From assembly GCF_000022545.1 (NCBI RefSeq), contig NC_012883.1:1781801-1845800 (forward strand): a stretch of 64,000 nucleotides of DNA, in the 5' to 3' direction. The first letter of the stretch is position 1. Every line of letters begins with the position of its first letter. The notes under the pieces are model-generated. The model was not told where the DNA came from, searched no databases, and saw nothing but the letters and a program-made list of their open reading frames with translations. This DNA comes from Thermococcus sibiricus MM 739 (GTDB lineage Archaea; Methanobacteriota_B; Thermococci; Thermococcales; Thermococcaceae). The position numbers were made by a program, and so were the translations under genes. This document shows, one piece after another, positions 61,113-64,000 of the stretch.

Positions 61113-62790
61113 CACTCCCAGTATTGTAAATGGCATTCTTGAACACAAAGATCCTTGAAAGGACTTCCTTAGTTTCGGCACCAAGAGACAGGTATGCCCG
61201 CTGAGAATACCCTTTACCCAAAACAAAGTACCTATCCTGGATAAGTTTTACCCGTATTAGAGCTAAACAGTCCCTGTTCTGGATAATAGCATCAAAAGTC
61301 TGGAGGTTGCAAGTTGGAAAAGATCTATGGTCCTCATTAAGCATTCCCACGATAACTGAGGAAAAGTGCTGGAAGTCAATATCAGTAGCTACTGGAAGTG
61401 AAGAGTGTGTTGTCACGAATTTTGCTGTTGATATCTCAGAATCATACCACCCAGTTCTGATGGAGTATTGGGGCACCAGGGGGTTATCATCGTTTGCCAC
61501 ATTTGCCCTTAACATTAACACACCCAAGAGGGCAATAAAAATTATTGAAAGTATTTTTCTCCAATTACTATCTTTTCCAAAATAATCGAGTAGCGATCCT
61601 ACAAAAGCAGATGACAATACCTCACCATAATACCAGAACCTGTGTGAAATTTGGCTTAAAGTGGGATTGAGGAAAGTCGCAACTCCAGCAACTATCCCCC
61701 CAGTTGACACCACGTTGCTCAGCATCAGCTTATCTCTAAACTTGTTTTTAAAGAGCAGAATAAACATCCGGAGAAGTGATATCCCTGCAATGGCAAAGTA
61801 AAGGAGCATTCCCAGCCGTGCCATTAAGACATCTAAGAAAGATACTGGAAGTCTGGCTTCATACCTTTCAACATCAAATCCGTGAATAAACAATTGTTTA
61901 AAAATAGCAGTTAGACCTTTCAAATAGAATCCTGAATATAACGCCCACTCGAAGAAGGCTAGGACAATTAAAAAGCCTAAAAACGTTAAATACTCCTTAG
62001 CCTCCTTCTCCTTAAAAACTAAAGCTAAGATCGATACAACGACCACTTGCCAGATCAAGAGGCTAAAACTCACCGTGTGCATAAGGACAAGAGATATTGA
62101 GAGTAGTACTGCCAAAAACTTAATTTTGCTATCATTCAGGCTTCTAAAGTATACAAGGTAGAATATCAAAAATGCCAGCGCCACACCCACGCTGTTTGGA
62201 ATGATACTTTTGCCTGCTATGTCCAAAACGTTATCAGATATTGCCACTAAAAGAATTGAGGCCAGTGCGACTTTACCTCCGAAAAGTTTCTTTGAGTATA
62301 AGTATGCCACCAGCATCAGCAAAATTAAGGTTGGCATTCCAGCAAACAGGAGGTCAGCCCACTTATACTTTAAGTCTGTTAAAACAATCCCACTCACGAT
62401 TAGCAGATGGAAATTCGGCATTTTAACATAAGGTATTGGAACTTCATTATATAGGGGAATGTACCCTCTTCTGGCAATTTCCTCTACGAAAATCCAGTGA
62501 GCCCAAGGATCTCTACCTAAAACAGTTTTGTAGAGGGTTTGCTGTGTTAGAACAAATGACAGAGGTATAAAGAGAACTTCCGCAAAGAGCGTGAGTTTAA
62601 CCCACCTACTAGAGTTTCTAAGGAGCAAAGCCTGCGCGAACACAATTGCTACAGCTAAAGACAGCAGATAAAAATAACTCTCTGGGCGTACATAAGCTTG
62701 TTCTCGATAGTAAAAGGTAAGGGAGGACAAAATGAGCAGGGAGAAGAATGTTACTGACAGTAAAGTAAAGGTTCTAAGATTATTCTTCAT
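61096..62790 (-). CDS. Polytopic GT-C-like membrane protein
   Basis: A ~564-aa membrane protein with about 11-12 helices and a ~110-residue C-terminal extracytoplasmic part. After the first loop it has LGRDPWAHWIFVEEIARRGY, which resembles the D-x-x-x-H region of STT3/AglB and other GT-C enzymes using lipid-phosphate sugars. It may transfer a sugar or glycan on the outer membrane face. The ATG at 62790 overlaps the preceding GT4 stop as ATGA; reading further upstream only copies the GT4 gene in another frame. Confidence 0.8.
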   Translation of the reverse strand: MKNNLRTFTLLSVTFFSLLILSSLTFYYREQAYVRPESYFYLLSLAVAIVFAQALLLRNSSRWVKLTLFAEVLFIPLSFVLTQQTLYKTVLGRDPWAHWIFVEEIARRGYIPLYNEVPIPYVKMPNFHLLIVSGIVLTDLKYKWADLLFAGMPTLILLMLVAYLYSKKLFGGKVALASILLVAISDNVLDIAGKSIIPNSVGVALAFLIFYLVYFRSLNDSKIKFLAVLLSISLVLMHTVSFSLLIWQVVVVSILALVFKEKEAKEYLTFLGFLIVLAFFEWALYSGFYLKGLTAIFKQLFIHGFDVERYEARLPVSFLDVLMARLGMLLYFAIAGISLLRMFILLFKNKFRDKLMLSNVVSTGGIVAGVATFLNPTLSQISHRFWYYGEVLSSAFVGSLLDYFGKDSNWRKILSIIFIALLGVLMLRANVANDDNPLVPQYSIRTGWYDSEISTAKFVTTHSSLPVATDIDFQHFSSVIVGMLNEDHRSFPTCNLQTFDAIIQNRDCLALIRVKLIQDRYFVLGKGYSQRAYLSLGAETKEVLSRIFVFKNAIYNTGSVIAVV

Positions 62791-63977
62791 TTCAGAACCA
62801 CCCCGTAAACCTTCAGAGTTTCCTTTGCAATATTCTCCCACGTGAACTGCTCCGCGTACTTCCTTATCTTCTCCCTGTCCCACTCTTTCTCAAGGGCCTT
62901 TAAAATTTTCTCCGCTAGGCATTCTGGATCAGCGGGCGGACAGAGTAAGCCGTAGTCCTCGGAAACTATGATCTCGGGCACACCGCCGACAGCGGTCCCA
63001 ACAAAGGGCAAACCAACGCCGAGAGCCTCGAACATCACCGTGGGATTCCCCTCACTCAAACTCGGCAAAACGAATAAATCAGCAGCGTTCATCCACAGGA
63101 GGATTTCGCTGTGGGGTTTAGCTCCAGCAAGCATAACATAATTTTCCAAGTTCAACTTTTTAATTTGAATCTCTAACTCCTTTTTGAGCGGCCCATCTCC
63201 AACGATGATAAGCATAACATCCTTCCTATGACTCACAACTTTCTCCATAGCTTCAATTAAATAGCTTTGACCCTTTACTGGCACCAAGTTAGCAACGTTC
63301 AGAATTATTTTTTTGTCCCGCGGAAGGTTAAGTTGTTCCCTGACAAGTAATTTGTCCATTGGCCTAAACTTATGGGAATTGAAGCCGTTAGGAATTACAG
63401 AGATTTTGTCCTCAGGAATATCGAGCTTGGTGGTAAGTATTGTAAAGTTGCTTTTACTTACTGTAACTATGTGATCTGCAGAGTCCAAGGCAAATTTAAC
63501 TTTTTTAAACCATTCCCTGCCCCTGAACGGAAGCTCATAAATGTCGTAACCATGACCAGTAATCACCAGTGGAACGCTGAACTCTTTTGATAGCTTCGCT
63601 GCAGCATACCCACTCGGCCAAGTAAAATGAGCATGGATTAAATCAAACTCTATCTTGTTCTGCTGTATGAATATACTATACCTTCTAAACAATTTGTCTC
63701 CCAAACCTGTGTTTTGTCCATCAGGGAGAAAATAGAGCATCGAAACTACATTAACTTTCACATTTTTCGGTTTTTCAGCTAAATCGACTAATTTTTCTTT
63801 TGAGAACTTCTCTACATGCCTAAAGTATGAAAATGGCAAATACGAAGCAAGTTCTGATAGATAGTTATGGTGGACTAACACGTTTATTTCATCTACAAAG
63901 GGACTAAGCCCTTCAGTAGATCCCTTCACAAAAGTGTTGTAGTGAGGAGCAATAATAAGTATCTTGAATGATCCCAT
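62787..63977 (-). CDS. GT4-family glycosyltransferase
   Basis: A ~396-aa GT-B enzyme starting MGSFKILIIAPHYNTFVKGS, with the same central two thirds as the GT4 at 25560-26720 (identical DNA at 62971-63620) but a different N-terminus and a diverged C-terminus (LKALEKEWDREKIRKYAEQF). Donor motif SLSEGNPTVMFEALG. The ATG at 63977 has GGTGAT upstream. Coupled by 4 nt to the GT-C-like gene. Gene conversion between the two loci is likely. Confidence 0.92.
   Translation of the reverse strand: MGSFKILIIAPHYNTFVKGSTEGLSPFVDEINVLVHHNYLSELASYLPFSYFRHVEKFSKEKLVDLAEKPKNVKVNVVSMLYFLPDGQNTGLGDKLFRRYSIFIQQNKIEFDLIHAHFTWPSGYAAAKLSKEFSVPLVITGHGYDIYELPFRGREWFKKVKFALDSADHIVTVSKSNFTILTTKLDIPEDKISVIPNGFNSHKFRPMDKLLVREQLNLPRDKKIILNVANLVPVKGQSYLIEAMEKVVSHRKDVMLIIVGDGPLKKELEIQIKKLNLENYVMLAGAKPHSEILLWMNAADLFVLPSLSEGNPTVMFEALGVGLPFVGTAVGGVPEIIVSEDYGLLCPPADPECLAEKILKALEKEWDREKIRKYAEQFTWENIAKETLKVYGVVLK
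62971..63620 (+). repeat. 650-bp identical direct repeat, copy B
   Basis: Identical to 25753-26402, same orientation, 37218 bases apart. Recombination between the copies would delete the intervening ~37 kb, including the ribitol-type, UDP-uronate, AbiE and rml genes. Confidence 0.92.
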
Positions 63978-64000
63978 AGTTATCACCATCTTCATAATTA

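Noticed and set aside
62791..62883. 31-residue N-terminal extension of the GT-C-like protein
   Set aside because: It overlaps the GT4 coding end in another frame; the ATGA overlap at 62787-62790 is the normal operon junction.

Overview
The window is a piece of a hyperthermophilic archaeal chromosome, most likely Thermococcales (Thermococcus/Pyrococcus group). The basis is AT-rich DNA, archaeal TATA boxes such as TTTATAAA, GGTGAT-type ribosome binding sites, a RadA recombinase split by an intein after its Walker A lysine, tRNAs with encoded CCA, and many families typical of the order. The species was not identified. All functions are read from sequence motifs and family knowledge; no search was run.

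1-16 kb is mostly core genome: intein-bearing radA (5' part), an RCK potassium channel, a CARF-like plus PIN gene pair, DUF2284, an SDR, a PEBP protein, a SemiSWEET, a CcdA/thioredoxin redox pair, a CBS/antiporter pair, a class III aminotransferase, an MFS transporter, a UPF1-like helicase, and tRNA-Ile and tRNA-Glu. A dispersed palindromic element (TTCCAGTGGAA core) recurs in the first 4 kb. A deleted IS605-type remnant lies at 7.5 kb. At 16.3-17.5 kb a glycine-zipper peptide, a two-TM peptide and a SpoIIM/DUF95 protein form a bacteriocin-like cassette.

18.8-36.9 kb is the first surface-polysaccharide locus. A minus-strand operon (32.0 to 23.0 kb) holds GT2, GT4, WecB, AsnB-like amidotransferase, GT4 fragments, TagF-like polymerase and a bifunctional IspD/SDR enzyme. 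This suggests a CDP-ribitol-type polyol-phosphate polymer. A divergent plus-strand operon (32.1 to 36.9 kb) carries acetyltransferase, aminotransferase, Gfo/Idh dehydrogenase and UDP-sugar 6-dehydrogenase. With WecB these cover the five steps to a UDP-2,3-diacetamido-hexuronic acid. Two HEPN/MNT toxin-antitoxin pairs are embedded.

36.9-47 kb is accessory DNA: four P-loop ATPases in the window (three of them here, with palindromes at their promoters), IS605-type relics, three promoter-bearing structured RNA candidates, remnants of an APS kinase and a TauE permease, and an AbiE toxin-antitoxin operon whose toxin gene is interrupted by an IS607 element.

47-64 kb is a second glycan locus: rmlABCD (dTDP-rhamnose), a flippase, a minus-strand set with a 3,4-ketoisomerase, DegT aminotransferase and acetyltransferases (a dTDP-3-amino-3,6-dideoxyhexose route), a GH130-like propeller, glycosyltransferases and a GT-C-like membrane protein. 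A GT4 gene at the right edge shares an identical 650-bp internal block with the GT4 gene at 25.6 kb. The two blocks are direct repeats bracketing about 37 kb.
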